The notes: generated by a model from the letters alone, not told the origin. 64,000 nucleotides of DNA from Aliagarivorans marinus DSM 23064 (GCF_000429485.1 NZ_KE386907.1:381096-445095), one strand, 5' to 3'; positions 1 to 10,111 are shown, counted from the stretch's first letter. Made by a program: numbers and translations.

Positions 1-1053
1 CGCACGGGCAGCGTCTTTCACTGAGTCCAAAGCGTTGCCCCTGGCCCCCACACTACCTTGGGTCAGATTGAGCTTTTCTAGCGCATTGTCGAGGCCAACA
101 ATAAAGTCGGATTGCGCTTCATCGTAGGCTTGTCCAATGATTGTGGGATCTTCCAGCACTTTAATAAAATCGCCCAAGGTATTGAGGATGTTGCGCTTCT
201 CTGGGTCTTCTAACTGGAACTGCTCCGCTGCCGGGGCGGCAGAGCTGATCTCAATCTCTAAACCCGCAAAGCTGATTGGGATCCCCGCTACTAAATTCCC
301 GCTATCAAGAACCGTTCCCCCACTGTCTTCAATCGTGTAGGTATCCGGTGGCCCCGCAAGCGTATTTACGGTGTAGATGTTATTTGCTGGGGTAAAAGGG
401 TCGTAGTTATTATGATGAAAGCTATCGTAGGCAGCTTGGTCATTTACATAACTATTAATACCACCAGTGAGGTCGTCAGTGCCCAAACGCTTTTGAACAT
501 TGTCAAAGACTTCCTGCCCGGTATCGTAGGTTTGAATAAATACTGACGAAGAAACTTTTAAATCGTTCTTACCATTATCCCCTTGATAGTTATATTCATT
601 ACCATCATATGTGTAAGGCTGTTTGTGGGTTTGGAATCCCGCGAATATATAAGAGCCATCAGCACTTTTACTGTTCATAAAGTCCAGTAACTGCTCTTGA
701 ATTTGACGCAATTCCTGAGCTAGAGAGGCTCGCTCGGTTTCGCCAATAATGCCGTCACCGGATTGAATACCAAGAACCCGCGCACGCTGTCCGGCCGTGA
801 TCATCCCCTCCAGCACCGACTCTTCAAAGTTCAGGGCGCTTTCGAGAACGGTAGCATTTTTCAAGTGCTGCTCAGTCAGCGTAATTTCGGTAGATAAGAA
901 CATGGTTTTACTCATGTCCGATGGACCGTCTGCGGCAGTAAGTAATCGCTTGTTGGTAATCAAATGCAGGTTGGTCTTTTCAACCCGAGCTTGGCCATCA
1001 AGCACACCAGCTAATGAGTTTCGGTAAATATTAGGACTAGATACTCGCATCAT
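1..1053 (-). CDS. flgL: Flagellar hook-filament junction protein FlgL (3' end beyond window)
   Basis: FlgL is the second of the two junction proteins between hook (FlgE) and filament. The frame is open from the ATG at 1053 to the window edge, giving 351 residues without a stop; the family is usually about 300-420 residues, so only the C-terminal D0 helix should be missing. The N-terminus begins MMRVSSPNIYRNSL, followed by a flagellin-like helical segment. A second ATG lies immediately inside at 1050. A GAGGT ribosome-binding site precedes the start. It lies 5 bp after flgK and is read with it. Identification rests on the flagellin-like N-terminus and the flgK neighbour. Confidence 0.93.
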   Translation of the reverse strand, partial: MMRVSSPNIYRNSLAGVLDGQARVEKTNLHLITNKRLLTAADGPSDMSKTMFLSTEITLTEQHLKNATVLESALNFEESVLEGMITAGQRARVLGIQSGDGIIGETERASLAQELRQIQEQLLDFMNSKSADGSYIFAGFQTHKQPYTYDGNEYNYQGDNGKNDLKVSSSVFIQTYDTGQEVFDNVQKRLGTDDLTGGINSYVNDQAAYDSFHHNNYDPFTPANNIYTVNTLAGPPDTYTIEDSGGTVLDSGNLVAGIPISFAGLEIEISSAAPAAEQFQLEDPEKRNILNTLGDFIKVLEDPTIIGQAYDEAQSDFIVGLDNALEKLNLTQGSVGARGNALDSVKDAARA

Positions 1054-1058
1054 AACAA

Positions 1059-3032
1059 TTACCTCACTGCGCCAAGCAGGGTGTTAAAGGTATCTTGGGC
1101 AACGCTGATAACCTGTGCCGAAGCAGCATAGGCCTGCTGAAAGCGCACCAAATTTGCGGCTTCTTCATCAAGGTTCACACCTGAAATGGATAAGTGGCGC
1201 TGCTCACTTTGCTCGAACAGCGACTGGGCCGCCGCCATCGAAACCCGAGCTTCACTGGTTTTACCGCCAACAAAACTGACCAAGCTGGCATAGGCATCGT
1301 TCATGGTCATTTTGTTGTCACCGGTGGTGGCCAGGCTCTTACGCACCACATCTTGCTGCTGCAAGTTAACAAACTGCAAGGCATTGAAGTTGTCGTTAAA
1401 GCCTTCGGTGTTATAGCCCACGTTGAACACATCACCTTGCATCGCATCACCGTCGATATTGATATCGAAGCCCGGATCAGGTGTTAAACCTGCGCTGGCA
1501 AAAACTTGTTGTCCCGCAGATGCAGCCGGCGCGGTCCCCATTAAGGTACCCGTACCATCATAAATTTCGTAATCACCCGCGGCATTAATTCTCACTTCAT
1601 GCGGACCGTTGATATCGTAACCACCCGGCGAGGTGAAGTAGCTGGTCGCAGGATCGGTATCGTAGATATCGTCGATAGTGATATCTGCACTGCCCCGGTT
1701 ATTCAGCTCACGTTCGACGCGAATGGGCGCTGCGAACGCCAGTTTCTCTGGCTGAGTCATCGCGACCGTCATTTGCACCGCCGCATCACGAGTTGGTTGT
1801 AGAATAAATCGGTCACCTGCAGCAAAACCTCCGGAGCTAAGGTCCAGCTCCATGCCATCAATCTCAAAATTAGTCGGCGGAGTGGAGCCTGCGACGACTG
1901 CGTCGATTGGCTTATCGCCTTCATAACGTTGAATTTCAAACGTTGTTGCAGAGGTAAAGGTAACGCGATAATCGTAAGCGGTGACTTCATCGCCCTGCCC
2001 CGGCAAAAAACTACCGTCAATCTGACCGGTGCCGGTGTTTGAGCTAAGCTCCCTGCCTTCAAATGTGGGAAGGGTAAAGATATCCAGCCCTAGGTCACCA
2101 TTTAGGTCCATACCTAGGCGATTTTGACTGTTAAACGCATCCATAGAGGCAATCGCGAGTTGCCCCAATTGATTGCGGCTCACATCCATCACGCTCTTGC
2201 GATACTCCATCAGCCCGCCGATCTTGCCACCGATATCGTCGTAGCCAATCACTCGAGGAACACCAGCCAGGCTTAGTGTCATTTCTCGCTGGGTGTTGTC
2301 AGGGTCCCCTAATACCATATTGATTTGCGCAACATCGCCGGCCAGTACCAGCGACTGCCCCGACTGTAGGAACACCAAACGAGTACCGTTGGGATCGTCA
2401 ACCGTATTAATCGCCATCAACTCAGAGAGCTCTTTAATCGCCTGATCGCGCTTATCAGCCAAGGTCGCTTTGTCGCCGTCAAGCGGGCTGCCACCCAAGG
2501 CTTGGATCTCTTGGTTAATCTCATGAATGTTACGAAGTAGCACGTTAACCTCATCGGCTTTTACCTCGAGGTCTTCATTAATTGCATTCTCTTGAATGGT
2601 GTACTGATCAGAAAGGGTCTTATAGCGATCAGACAAGGCGCCAAACTGAGACAGTGCCAGCTCACGCGTAGATAACGCAGTAGGGTTATCGGTCACGGCG
2701 TGCAGTTGGGTGAACAAATCATCGATTTTCGGGCTGATGTTCAATGCATCATCACTCAAAATCGTATCAATGTTGCTCACTTCCTGTAAAAACGCTTCGC
2801 GGTTGCGATAGGTAGACAAGTCGCGGAACATTTGCGACTGAGCAAAGTTGTTAATCACCCGCTCGGTGTAGCCCTCTCGCACCCCGCCCATTACATCGGC
2901 GGTATAGAAGGTTCGCTGCAGGGTATAACCCGGCGTATTAACATTGGAAATATTGTTACTTGAAGTCATCAGCAGCCGCTGGCTACTGGTAACACCGGAT
3001 GTACCTATCGTTAGTAAGTCGTTCATCGCCAT
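1059..3032 (-). CDS. flgK: Flagellar hook-associated protein 1 FlgK
   Basis: FlgK is the first hook-filament junction protein, exported by the flagellar type III system after hook completion. The 657-residue product is within the usual range. The N-terminus has the axial-protein rod motif (SSNNISNVNTPGY near residues 24-36). The C-terminus has the conserved helix with NLVRFQQAYAASAQVI, typical of FlgE/F/G/K proteins. The variable D2/D3 region lies between them. It follows flgJ by 8 bp and precedes flgL by 5 bp, so all three are probably on one transcript that starts at the flgF promoter. Confidence 0.97.
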   Translation of the reverse strand: MAMNDLLTIGTSGVTSSQRLLMTSSNNISNVNTPGYTLQRTFYTADVMGGVREGYTERVINNFAQSQMFRDLSTYRNREAFLQEVSNIDTILSDDALNISPKIDDLFTQLHAVTDNPTALSTRELALSQFGALSDRYKTLSDQYTIQENAINEDLEVKADEVNVLLRNIHEINQEIQALGGSPLDGDKATLADKRDQAIKELSELMAINTVDDPNGTRLVFLQSGQSLVLAGDVAQINMVLGDPDNTQREMTLSLAGVPRVIGYDDIGGKIGGLMEYRKSVMDVSRNQLGQLAIASMDAFNSQNRLGMDLNGDLGLDIFTLPTFEGRELSSNTGTGQIDGSFLPGQGDEVTAYDYRVTFTSATTFEIQRYEGDKPIDAVVAGSTPPTNFEIDGMELDLSSGGFAAGDRFILQPTRDAAVQMTVAMTQPEKLAFAAPIRVERELNNRGSADITIDDIYDTDPATSYFTSPGGYDINGPHEVRINAAGDYEIYDGTGTLMGTAPAASAGQQVFASAGLTPDPGFDINIDGDAMQGDVFNVGYNTEGFNDNFNALQFVNLQQQDVVRKSLATTGDNKMTMNDAYASLVSFVGGKTSEARVSMAAAQSLFEQSEQRHLSISGVNLDEEAANLVRFQQAYAASAQVISVAQDTFNTLLGAVR

Positions 3033-3040
3033 AGTGATCG

Positions 3041-4075
3041 TTACTCCACATTGTCACTGGCCGAGCCGAAGCTCTGGAAATACCGTCCATTCATAATGCT
3101 TTTTATCTTGTTCGCGTACTGAGGGTCGGTGGCATAACCTGCCGCCTGTAGCTCCTCGGCGTAACGCTCGCCATCGCCAGCATTGGCTAAGGCTTGTTGA
3201 TAACGCGGCGACTGAACAAACTTAAGGTAATCCCGAACACTTTCTTCGAACGAGCCATAGGCGCGGAACGAGGCGGTTTCACGTCGAGCTTCACCACCGC
3301 GGTACTCCAGAGTACTGACAATCGCTTTGTCGCCATCCCAGCGACGATCCGCTTTGATGCCGAACAGGTTGAAGCTGCTGCTTCCATCACCTTTTGCCAT
3401 AACCCGTTGCCCCCAACCCGATTCCAGTGCGGCTTGTGCGACCACCACAGCAGGATCGAGTCCATGCCTGGGTGCCCATTTCTCCACTAACGGCATCATC
3501 TTGCTGATAAACTCTTCAGGAGAGGCAAATTGTTGCCCTTCTGCTTTGCCTACCTCAGCCGGGTTGCCGTCCGCACTGGCAATATTCGTAGTTTTAGTTT
3601 GATTTTCAGCTGCTTGCGTAGCCAACACAGTAGAATATTCAGTATTCGTGCCAACAATCTGATTGGATGGAATAGATTGCTTTTCAGCACGTGCTCGTTG
3701 GGTCAGATAGTGGAGTTCATCGCCACGAACGTAGGCAGCTGGCTTAATATCCGAGGAGTCAGGGTCGAGCTGGGCAACAATCAAATCAGCCAGGCCGAGC
3801 GCGCCGGAAGACGACAACTCGGTGGCCAACTGGTTATCGTACATATCCCGATAGGTTTGAGTATGTCGGTTGTTCAGCGGCGAGTCGGTTTCAAACATCG
3901 CGTTCGCTTGGCGCATCTGCTTTAACAGCATCTGCATGAACATACCTTCGAACTTGCCAGCAACCTGTTGCAGCGCTTTCTTTTCATCTTTTTGCGCAGC
4001 GCTACGCAGCTCATCAAGACTTGCGATGTCGTGGTAGTTACTGCCAGCCGTGTTTTCTAGGGGACGCATTACCAT
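3041..4075 (-). CDS. flgJ: FlgJ, rod-capping protein with peptidoglycan hydrolase domain
   Basis: FlgJ caps the growing rod and cuts peptidoglycan so the rod can cross the wall. The 344 residues show the two-domain form. An N-terminal rod-binding domain (about 40-105) contains LLKQMRQANAMF and the DMYDNQLA segment. After a linker of about 80 residues comes a glucosaminidase domain (about 185-335) with AALESGWG; its glutamate, about residue 218, is the expected catalytic acid. The ATG directly abuts the flgI stop codon, which suggests coupled translation. Confidence 0.97.
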   Translation of the reverse strand: MVMRPLENTAGSNYHDIASLDELRSAAQKDEKKALQQVAGKFEGMFMQMLLKQMRQANAMFETDSPLNNRHTQTYRDMYDNQLATELSSSGALGLADLIVAQLDPDSSDIKPAAYVRGDELHYLTQRARAEKQSIPSNQIVGTNTEYSTVLATQAAENQTKTTNIASADGNPAEVGKAEGQQFASPEEFISKMMPLVEKWAPRHGLDPAVVVAQAALESGWGQRVMAKGDGSSSFNLFGIKADRRWDGDKAIVSTLEYRGGEARRETASFRAYGSFEESVRDYLKFVQSPRYQQALANAGDGERYAEELQAAGYATDPQYANKIKSIMNGRYFQSFGSASDNVE

Positions 4076-5179
4076 TTAGATCACCATCAACTCGCCTTGG
4101 ATGGCACCCGCTTGCTTAAGCGCTTCGAGAATAGATACCAAATCGCCCGGTGCAACCCCTACCCGATTCACCGCGCGCACTAAGTCGTCGAGCGACGCGC
4201 CCGGGTCGAAGTGGAACATACGTGAATCCGCTTGCTCGGTTTGAATATCGGTGACGGTACCTTCCACCGTTTGGCCATTACCCAAGGCATTGGGCTGGGA
4301 GACAAACGGTGTTTCAGAAACACGAATAGTTAAGCCGCCGTGAGTAATCGCCGCTGGTAACAAGCGCACATCTTTGCCGATCACAATCGTGCCAGTACGC
4401 GAGTTAACAATAATCCGTGCCGACTCCGAGGCAGGCTCAAAGGTCAGGTTCTCCAGCGTAGACAGATAGGCCACCCGCTGACCTGGGTCACGCGGTGCAT
4501 ACACCCGTACTGAAGCAGCATCCAACGGCATCGCCGTATTGGGGCCAACTAGGGCGTTAATCGTGTCAGCCATGCGCTTCGCGGTGGTGAAGTCAGAACG
4601 CTTCAAGTTAAAAGTAATAGTATCGCCCTGCATAAACGGCGATGGGACTTCGCGCTCCACAATCGCGCCGTTAGGAATACGGCCAACCGTTGGCGTGTTA
4701 GAGATCACCTTCGAGCCATCGGCCCCCTCGGCGCCAAAGCCACCAACAATAAGGTTACCCTGAGCAAGCGCGTACACCTCGCCATCGGCACCTTTCAAGA
4801 AGGTCTGCAACAAACTTCCGCCGCGTAAGCTTTTTGCCTCGCCCACTGCCGATACCGTGATATCGATAGTCTGGCCGGGCTTTACAAATGGCGGCAGCTC
4901 CGCATGTACCGCCACTGGCGCTACATTACGGATCCGCAAGTTGCTGCCCTCTGGCATGCTAATGCCGAAGTTACGCAGCATGGTGGCAAAGCTTTGCTCA
5001 GCGAACTCACTGTTACGCTCACCGGTGCCGGGCAAGCCCACCACCAGGCCGTAACCAATCAGTTGGTTCGAGCGAACCCCTTGCACGTTGGCCACATCTT
5101 TGATCCGAGCGGCCTGCGCCAGGTTGATTTGGCTTAGCGTCAGTGCCAGTACCAATGCGGTTAGAAGTTTGTTCAACAT
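4076..5179 (-). CDS. flgI: Flagellar P-ring protein FlgI
   Basis: FlgI polymerises in the periplasm into the P ring, the bushing for the rod in the peptidoglycan layer. The 367 residues begin with a Sec signal peptide (hydrophobic residues about 5-20, cleavage probably after AQAA). The mature start, [16 protein letters not shown] followed by [12 protein letters not shown], is highly typical of the family, and length is normal. It lies between flgH and flgJ and touches flgJ with no spacer. Confidence 0.98.
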   Translation of the reverse strand: MLNKLLTALVLALTLSQINLAQAARIKDVANVQGVRSNQLIGYGLVVGLPGTGERNSEFAEQSFATMLRNFGISMPEGSNLRIRNVAPVAVHAELPPFVKPGQTIDITVSAVGEAKSLRGGSLLQTFLKGADGEVYALAQGNLIVGGFGAEGADGSKVISNTPTVGRIPNGAIVEREVPSPFMQGDTITFNLKRSDFTTAKRMADTINALVGPNTAMPLDAASVRVYAPRDPGQRVAYLSTLENLTFEPASESARIIVNSRTGTIVIGKDVRLLPAAITHGGLTIRVSETPFVSQPNALGNGQTVEGTVTDIQTEQADSRMFHFDPGASLDDLVRAVNRVGVAPGDLVSILEALKQAGAIQGELMVI

Positions 5180-5206
5180 AGTGTTACTCCCCTTGCGGGC
5201 CTTTGC

Positions 5207-5881
5207 TTACAGCGGCCACAGCGGGCTGTTAAAGAATTTCGTTAGCCATCCCTTCTGGGTGGTATTGGCAAAATCGCCGGTACCGCCGTACTGGATGCGG
5301 GCATTTGCCACACGCAGTGAAGGGATGGTGTTATCAGGACCCACGTCTTCCGGGCGAACAATACCGGTTAGACGAATATATTCGTTACCGTTATTCAACA
5401 TCAGCCACTTCTCGCCGCTAATCACCAGGTTGCCGTTATTCAGCACTTTCACCACGTTCACCGCGATGGAGCCACTTAGGCTATTACTCTGGGCAGCATC
5501 AGCCTCGCCACTAAAGTCGCTGTCACCGGAGTAGCCAAACTGAATAGGCGCTCCATTAATAGTGGCAGGTCCCCATGGCGTGGTGACTTGGCCGACGTTG
5601 ATATTGTTCGATTTACTGGATTCGTTGGTCGCTGATTTGCTGGCCTGGGTACGCTCTTGCAGGTTGACCACAAGGGTGTCACCCAGGTAGATACCAGTGC
5701 GATCAGCATACAAGTCGTTGGCGTAGTTTTCCGTAAATAACGACCCTGTGACCTGCGCATCCATGGCGGGCTCCTCTGGATAAACTGGGGCAAACGCAGG
5801 ATCGTCAGGCACAATCGCGTTGTTGACACTGGCACAACCGGCTAGACCCAGGCACAACAGAGAAAAGGTTAACTTGTACAT
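5207..5881 (-). CDS. flgH: Flagellar L-ring lipoprotein FlgH
   Basis: FlgH forms the L ring in the outer membrane around the rod. The 224-residue product has a lipoprotein signal with lipobox LAGC (cysteine about residue 16) and the family segments GSLFTENYANDLYADRTG and YLGDTLVV. I chose the ATG at 5881 because GAGGTG lies just upstream and the signal peptide starts there; a longer frame from a TTG four codons upstream is less likely. Its mature export would also need FlgA, FlgI and FlgP/T-type partners, not all of which are in the window. Confidence 0.97.
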   Translation of the reverse strand: MYKLTFSLLCLGLAGCASVNNAIVPDDPAFAPVYPEEPAMDAQVTGSLFTENYANDLYADRTGIYLGDTLVVNLQERTQASKSATNESSKSNNINVGQVTTPWGPATINGAPIQFGYSGDSDFSGEADAAQSNSLSGSIAVNVVKVLNNGNLVISGEKWLMLNNGNEYIRLTGIVRPEDVGPDNTIPSLRVANARIQYGGTGDFANTTQKGWLTKFFNSPLWPL

Positions 5882-5896
5882 ACAACACCTCAATGC

Positions 5897-6685
5897 TTAT
5901 AGCTGTTGAGTTGCAAAGTTCAGCATCTGATCCACGGTAGAGATAACTTTCGAGTTCATCTCATAGACCCGCTGAGCTTCAATAAGATTGACCAGCTCTT
6001 CGGTAACATTCACGTTCGAGGTCTCTAAGGCCCCTTGGTGAATACCACCCAGTCCGTTTTCGGCCGCAATACCCTGTTGAGGGGCACCACTCGAGCCGGT
6101 CTCCAAATAAAGGTTTTGTCCCACTGGCTCAAGACCCGCAGGGTTTACAAAATCGGTAATAGTAATCTGACCAATCACCTGGCTTGCCGCCTGACCGGCC
6201 ACCTGCACACTCACCTCACCGTCTTCACCCACGGTAAAACTTTGCGCATCTTCTGGTACCTGAATCTCAGGCTGCAGCGGGTAGCCAAAGCCCGGAGTCA
6301 CGATGGTGCCATCTTCGTTAAGCGAGAACTGACCATTGCGGGTGTAGGCAATGTTGCCGTCAGGCATCAAAATCTCGAAAAAGCCACGGCCGTTGATCAT
6401 TAAATCAAAGGCGTTATCGGTGGTTTGCACGTTACCTTGTTGGTGGTCTTTTTGGGTGGCCACGACTTTGGCACCCACACCAATCATCAAGCCCGAAGGC
6501 ATGGTGGTGTTTTGCGAAGAACGACCGCCCGGTTGGTTAATGGTTTGGTACAGCAAGTCTTCAAACACGGCGCGGGATTTTTTGTAACCCACGGTGCTGG
6601 CATTCGCCAGGTTGTTCGAAATTACCGAAACGTTGGTTTGCTGGGCATCTAACCCTGTTTTACTAATCCAAAGTGCAGGATGCAT
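5897..6685 (-). CDS. flgG: Flagellar distal rod protein FlgG
   Basis: FlgG builds the distal rod. The 262 residues carry the N-terminal rod motif (ISNNLANASTVGYKKSR, about 22-38) and the C-terminal axial helix (SNVNVTEELVNLIEAQRVYEMN). Length matches the usual 260-262. The order flgF-flgG-flgH and short gaps place it in the flgF-L transcription unit. Confidence 0.98.
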   Translation of the reverse strand: MHPALWISKTGLDAQQTNVSVISNNLANASTVGYKKSRAVFEDLLYQTINQPGGRSSQNTTMPSGLMIGVGAKVVATQKDHQQGNVQTTDNAFDLMINGRGFFEILMPDGNIAYTRNGQFSLNEDGTIVTPGFGYPLQPEIQVPEDAQSFTVGEDGEVSVQVAGQAASQVIGQITITDFVNPAGLEPVGQNLYLETGSSGAPQQGIAAENGLGGIHQGALETSNVNVTEELVNLIEAQRVYEMNSKVISTVDQMLNFATQQL

Positions 6686-6701
6686 AATTTACTCCTTGAT
6701 C

Positions 6702-7448
6702 CTAGGTTAGACGCAGCAGACTGCTTGCTGCTCGGTCATTCTCATCGGCGGTTTTCATCATTTTGACTTGCATCTCAAACTGCCGCTGTAAACTAATCAT
6801 GTGGGTCATTTCCTGAACAGGATTGACGTTACTTGCTTCTAACGCGCCTTTAATCACGCCCACGGTGGCATCGGGTACAATGCCTTGGCCATCGGTACGA
6901 CGGAACAAGCCATCTTCCCCTTTGGTCAACGCCGCATAGTCTGGGCGGCTAAGCTTGATGCGGTTAATCTCTTCCAGCGCGTCAGGCAGTGCGCCTTCAG
7001 GGCGGATCTCAACCGTACCGTCTTCGTGGATCTGCAGTTTCTCAACCGGCAGAGGAATGATAATTGGCGCGTCTTGGTTACCCAGTACCGGCTGCCCTGA
7101 GCTGGTCTGCAATACCCCGGCTGGCGAGATAGTGAAGTTACCGTTGCGGGTTAGCGCTTCTTGACCGTCTTTATCCTGAATCGAAATCCAACCATCGCCC
7201 TTAATAGCAACATCAAGATCTCGACCGGTGGTGCGGATCCCTCCCCCTTCAAAGTTCTGGGTGGGACGCTCGGTCATAGCAAACACCCGAGAAGGCATGC
7301 CCGGCCCAAAGGCCTGCATAGTTCTGGCGTTTTCCAAGTCCGCTTTGAAACCGGTGGTATTCGCATTGGCAAGGTTGTTACCCCTTACCGACAGCGAATG
7401 CATATTCTGCTTTGCCCCGGTCATCGCGATATACAGCAAGTTGTCCAT
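6702..7448 (-). CDS. flgF: Flagellar proximal rod protein FlgF
   Basis: FlgF is a proximal rod subunit. The 248 residues have the N-terminal axial motif (RGNNLANANTTGFKADL) and the C-terminal SNVNPVQEMTHMI helix. It is the first gene of a second flagellar transcription unit: a sigma-54-like promoter lies about 45 bp upstream, and a terminator separates it from flgE. Confidence 0.97.
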   Translation of the reverse strand: MDNLLYIAMTGAKQNMHSLSVRGNNLANANTTGFKADLENARTMQAFGPGMPSRVFAMTERPTQNFEGGGIRTTGRDLDVAIKGDGWISIQDKDGQEALTRNGNFTISPAGVLQTSSGQPVLGNQDAPIIIPLPVEKLQIHEDGTVEIRPEGALPDALEEINRIKLSRPDYAALTKGEDGLFRRTDGQGIVPDATVGVIKGALEASNVNPVQEMTHMISLQRQFEMQVKMMKTADENDRAASSLLRLT

Positions 7449-7490
7449 TTTTTTTCCTTCGTCAAATGACTGACTTTTTTAAGGAAAAAT

Positions 7491-7505
7491 GCAAGCTTGA
7501 TGCCA
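7491..7505 (-). promoter_or_regulatory. Sigma-54 type promoter for flgFGHIJKL
   Basis: Read on the minus strand, the sequence TGGCAT-CAAGC-TTGC matches the sigma-54 -24/-12 consensus TGGCAC-N5-TTGC with one mismatch and exact GG-N10-GC spacing. It lies about 45 bp before the flgF start. Rod and hook genes in polarly flagellated gammaproteobacteria are usually sigma-54 and FlrC/FleR dependent. The activator site was not identified. Confidence 0.75.
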
Positions 7506-7576
7506 AGGAGGGAAAGGAAGAGTAATTACTGGAATTATTTAGGATTTTTAATAACTTACGGCGCCAGAAAAGCAAA

Positions 7577-7596
7577 CGGGAGGCCAAGGCCTCCCG
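7577..7596 (-). terminator. Intrinsic terminator after flgE
   Basis: A perfect 9-bp stem (CGGGAGGCC with its complement, 2-base loop) lies 22 bp after the flgE stop and is followed on the minus strand by a T-rich stretch (TTTGCTTTT). It should end the flgBCDE transcript before the flgF promoter. Confidence 0.75.
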
Positions 7597-7617
7597 CTAT
7601 TCATCGCTACCGTCAGA

Positions 7618-8970
7618 TTAACGGATCTGAATGATGGTTTGTTGCAAGGTGGAGTTTACTTCCAGCGCTCGCGAGTTCGCCTGGAAGTTACGCTGGGCGC
7701 TAATCAGGTTTACCAGCTGCTCGGTCAGGTTAACGTTGGCCTGCTCTAACGAGGCCGAGTTAATCTTACCAAAGGTACCGGTATTCGCTTCACCGGCAAT
7801 CGCCTCACCACTTCGTTGAGTTTGCTGCCAAGCGGTGTCGCCAATCTGGCCCAGACCTTGGTTGTTGTTAAACTGAGCCACCGCCACTTTGGCGATATTG
7901 GTGGTAGTACCGTTTGAGTAAGAGGCTACCACCAGACCTTCTGGGCTAATGTCGATGCCCGTCAGTTTACCTACGGTAGAACCGTTTTGAGACAAATCAC
8001 TTACCTCAAAGGCAGAGTTGAACTGGGTTACGTTGCCGTAGTTAAACAACAGCTGTTGGTTTGGATCAACGGAAGCATCCCAAGGAGCACCTGGGACGTT
8101 AGCGCCGGGAGTAGTGTCCCCCAGTGGAATTGTTTGAATGATCGCCGGGACGGTATTAATTAACTGGCCCGCACTGTCAAACTCAAGTCTCGCCGATCGG
8201 GGAATATCTTGGTTAGGGTTACCAGCTGAAGGAGGATTTGGACCACCAACGCTGTTGTCATCACCATTTTCGATATCGACTGGCTGACCATTAATGTACA
8301 CCACCTTGTGCCATGTATTTGTCAGGGTATCATCTTTGATAAAATAGGTTTCAGTAACATGCGCGCCACCAAGGCTATCGTATACGGTAACTGAAGTTGC
8401 AGAAGTATAAGTGTCGCTATCAGCAGGGTTGAAATCAGAAATGTCGTGTGTTGTACCACCTGCAGGTAGGTTGAAGCTCATACCAATATCAGTGGTCATG
8501 GTAGGCGTACCTACCTCAGCACTGATCTGAATCGGCTTAGTCGCAGCCATACTCACCGCAGAAGGCGTACCACTGGCATTTACGGTATAGCCTTGCAGGA
8601 AATCGCCCTGAGAGTTAACAATAAAGTTCTCTGAGTTCAGCTTAAAGGCACCAGCACGGGTAAACTCGCGAGTCTGAGTGGTTAGGTCAGACGCGGTAAC
8701 AAAGAAGCCTTCGCCGCTAATCGCCAAATCCAGCGAGTTCTGGGTGAACTGCAAGCTACCCTGTTGGAACTGCTGGGCCACATCAATGGTTTTTACACCG
8801 TTACCTACCGCGGTTTGGGCGTTGGTAAAAATCGAGGTGGCGTACACGTCAGCAAACTCAGCACGCGACTCTTTAAAGCCGACGGTGTTAACGTTCGCGA
8901 TGTTATTCGCGGTAACGTCCAGATCTTTTTGCGAGGCGTTTACCCCACTTAGAGCGATATTAAATGACAT
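7618..8970 (-). CDS. flgE: Flagellar hook protein FlgE
   Basis: FlgE is the hook subunit. The 450 residues show the axial N-terminal motif (TANNIANVNTVGFKESRAEF) and the C-terminal helix (NVNLTEQLVNLISAQRNFQ), with a variable D1/D2 region between them (TTGANVPGAP and similar segments). Length is typical for polar systems. It is the last gene of the flgBCDE unit and is followed by a terminator. Confidence 0.98.
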   Translation of the reverse strand: MSFNIALSGVNASQKDLDVTANNIANVNTVGFKESRAEFADVYATSIFTNAQTAVGNGVKTIDVAQQFQQGSLQFTQNSLDLAISGEGFFVTASDLTTQTREFTRAGAFKLNSENFIVNSQGDFLQGYTVNASGTPSAVSMAATKPIQISAEVGTPTMTTDIGMSFNLPAGGTTHDISDFNPADSDTYTSATSVTVYDSLGGAHVTETYFIKDDTLTNTWHKVVYINGQPVDIENGDDNSVGGPNPPSAGNPNQDIPRSARLEFDSAGQLINTVPAIIQTIPLGDTTPGANVPGAPWDASVDPNQQLLFNYGNVTQFNSAFEVSDLSQNGSTVGKLTGIDISPEGLVVASYSNGTTTNIAKVAVAQFNNNQGLGQIGDTAWQQTQRSGEAIAGEANTGTFGKINSASLEQANVNLTEQLVNLISAQRNFQANSRALEVNSTLQQTIIQIR

Positions 8971-9001
8971 CTCTCAATCTCCTATCTTTCTTTTATTGGG
9001 G

Positions 9002-9676
9002 TTATCCCTTCGCGACTTCCAGCACATCATTCATAGAGATGCCGCCCAAGCCATTTAGATTCACTACTACACCCGAGGTCGAACTGCCCAGGCTCACGCT
9101 ACCCACATCTGCATAGGTAGCCGTTGGCAAAGAGGTTTGCTTGCCACCTTGGGTTGCCGATACCGTTACGTTGTAAATACCTGCTGGAGCGGCGCTGCCG
9201 TCGGCCAGTGTGCCGTCCCACTCAAATTTAAGGTTACCGGCGCCGCCTTCCATCGGAATGGTTGCCACCGTCTCACCCACGCTGTTCTCGACGGTAACGC
9301 TCACGTTACTGGCATCTGAGCTGGCCACTGCCACACCCGAGAAGCCTGTGCCATCGCTATAGCCGTAATCCAGCGGTACCAATACTTGTTGGCCTACCAA
9401 GGTGGATGCTTGCAACGCGGCTTGAGAGTTCATAATGGAGTTCAAATCATCCATTTTCTTGCCAAGCTCAACGATCCCTTCCGAGGTTTGGAAAGACGAC
9501 ATCTGGGCAATCATCTCGGCGTTATCCACCGGTTTACTCGGGTCTTGGTATTGCAACTGGGTGGTCAGCAGTGAGAAGAAGTCTTCTTGATCGAGCTGCT
9601 GGCTCTGCTGCTCCGGAACAATCGATTCCGGCTCCCAATACAATCCACTATTTTGAAGAGGTGATACTGTTGACAC
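9002..9676 (-). CDS. flgD: Flagellar hook capping / assembly protein FlgD
   Basis: FlgD caps the hook during assembly. The 224 residues contain the conserved N-terminal block DFFSLLTTQLQYQDPSKP with DNAEMIAQMSSFQ, then a Tudor/FnIII-type region with WDGTLADGSAAPAGIY (FLG-D4 domain). It lies 31 bp from flgE and 10 bp from flgC in the usual order. Confidence 0.97.
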   Translation of the reverse strand: MSTVSPLQNSGLYWEPESIVPEQQSQQLDQEDFFSLLTTQLQYQDPSKPVDNAEMIAQMSSFQTSEGIVELGKKMDDLNSIMNSQAALQASTLVGQQVLVPLDYGYSDGTGFSGVAVASSDASNVSVTVENSVGETVATIPMEGGAGNLKFEWDGTLADGSAAPAGIYNVTVSATQGGKQTSLPTATYADVGSVSLGSSTSGVVVNLNGLGGISMNDVLEVAKG

Positions 9677-9686
9677 GCCCTACTCC

Positions 9687-10109
9687 TTAACTGTTACCGC
9701 GACCAAGGGTCAAGGTGCTGTTTAGCATCTGCTTAGCTGCTTCGGTGACCTGAACGTTTGCCTGATAGTTGCGCGAGGCACTCATCATGTCGGCCATCTC
9801 TTCAATCACATTCACATTCGGTTTGAAGATGTAGCCTTCTTCATTGGCCAGCGGGTGCTCGGGGTAATACTCCATACGCAGCGGCGCATCGCTCTCAACG
9901 ATACCGGCCACTTGTACACCCACAGAATCAGCACTGTGCTGGGCGTTTTGCAGCTCAGCGGCAAACACCGGCTTACGAGCACGGTAGGTACCCTCGGCGC
10001 TGTTGCTAATCGAATCAGCGTTTGCCAAGTTACTGGCGGTGGTATTCAATCGAACAGATTGCGCCTTCATCGCTGAAGCACTTACATCAAATACTCTGAA
10101 AAAACTCAT
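9687..10109 (-). CDS. flgC: Flagellar proximal rod protein FlgC
   Basis: FlgC is a proximal rod subunit of 140 residues, a normal length. It has the N-terminal rod motif (LNTTASNLANADSISN) and the C-terminal segment PNVNVIEEMADMMSASRNYQANV. The start lies 2 bp after the flgB stop, in keeping with translational coupling. Confidence 0.97.
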   Translation of the reverse strand: MSFFRVFDVSASAMKAQSVRLNTTASNLANADSISNSAEGTYRARKPVFAAELQNAQHSADSVGVQVAGIVESDAPLRMEYYPEHPLANEEGYIFKPNVNVIEEMADMMSASRNYQANVQVTEAAKQMLNSTLTLGRGNS

Positions 10110-10111
10110 GA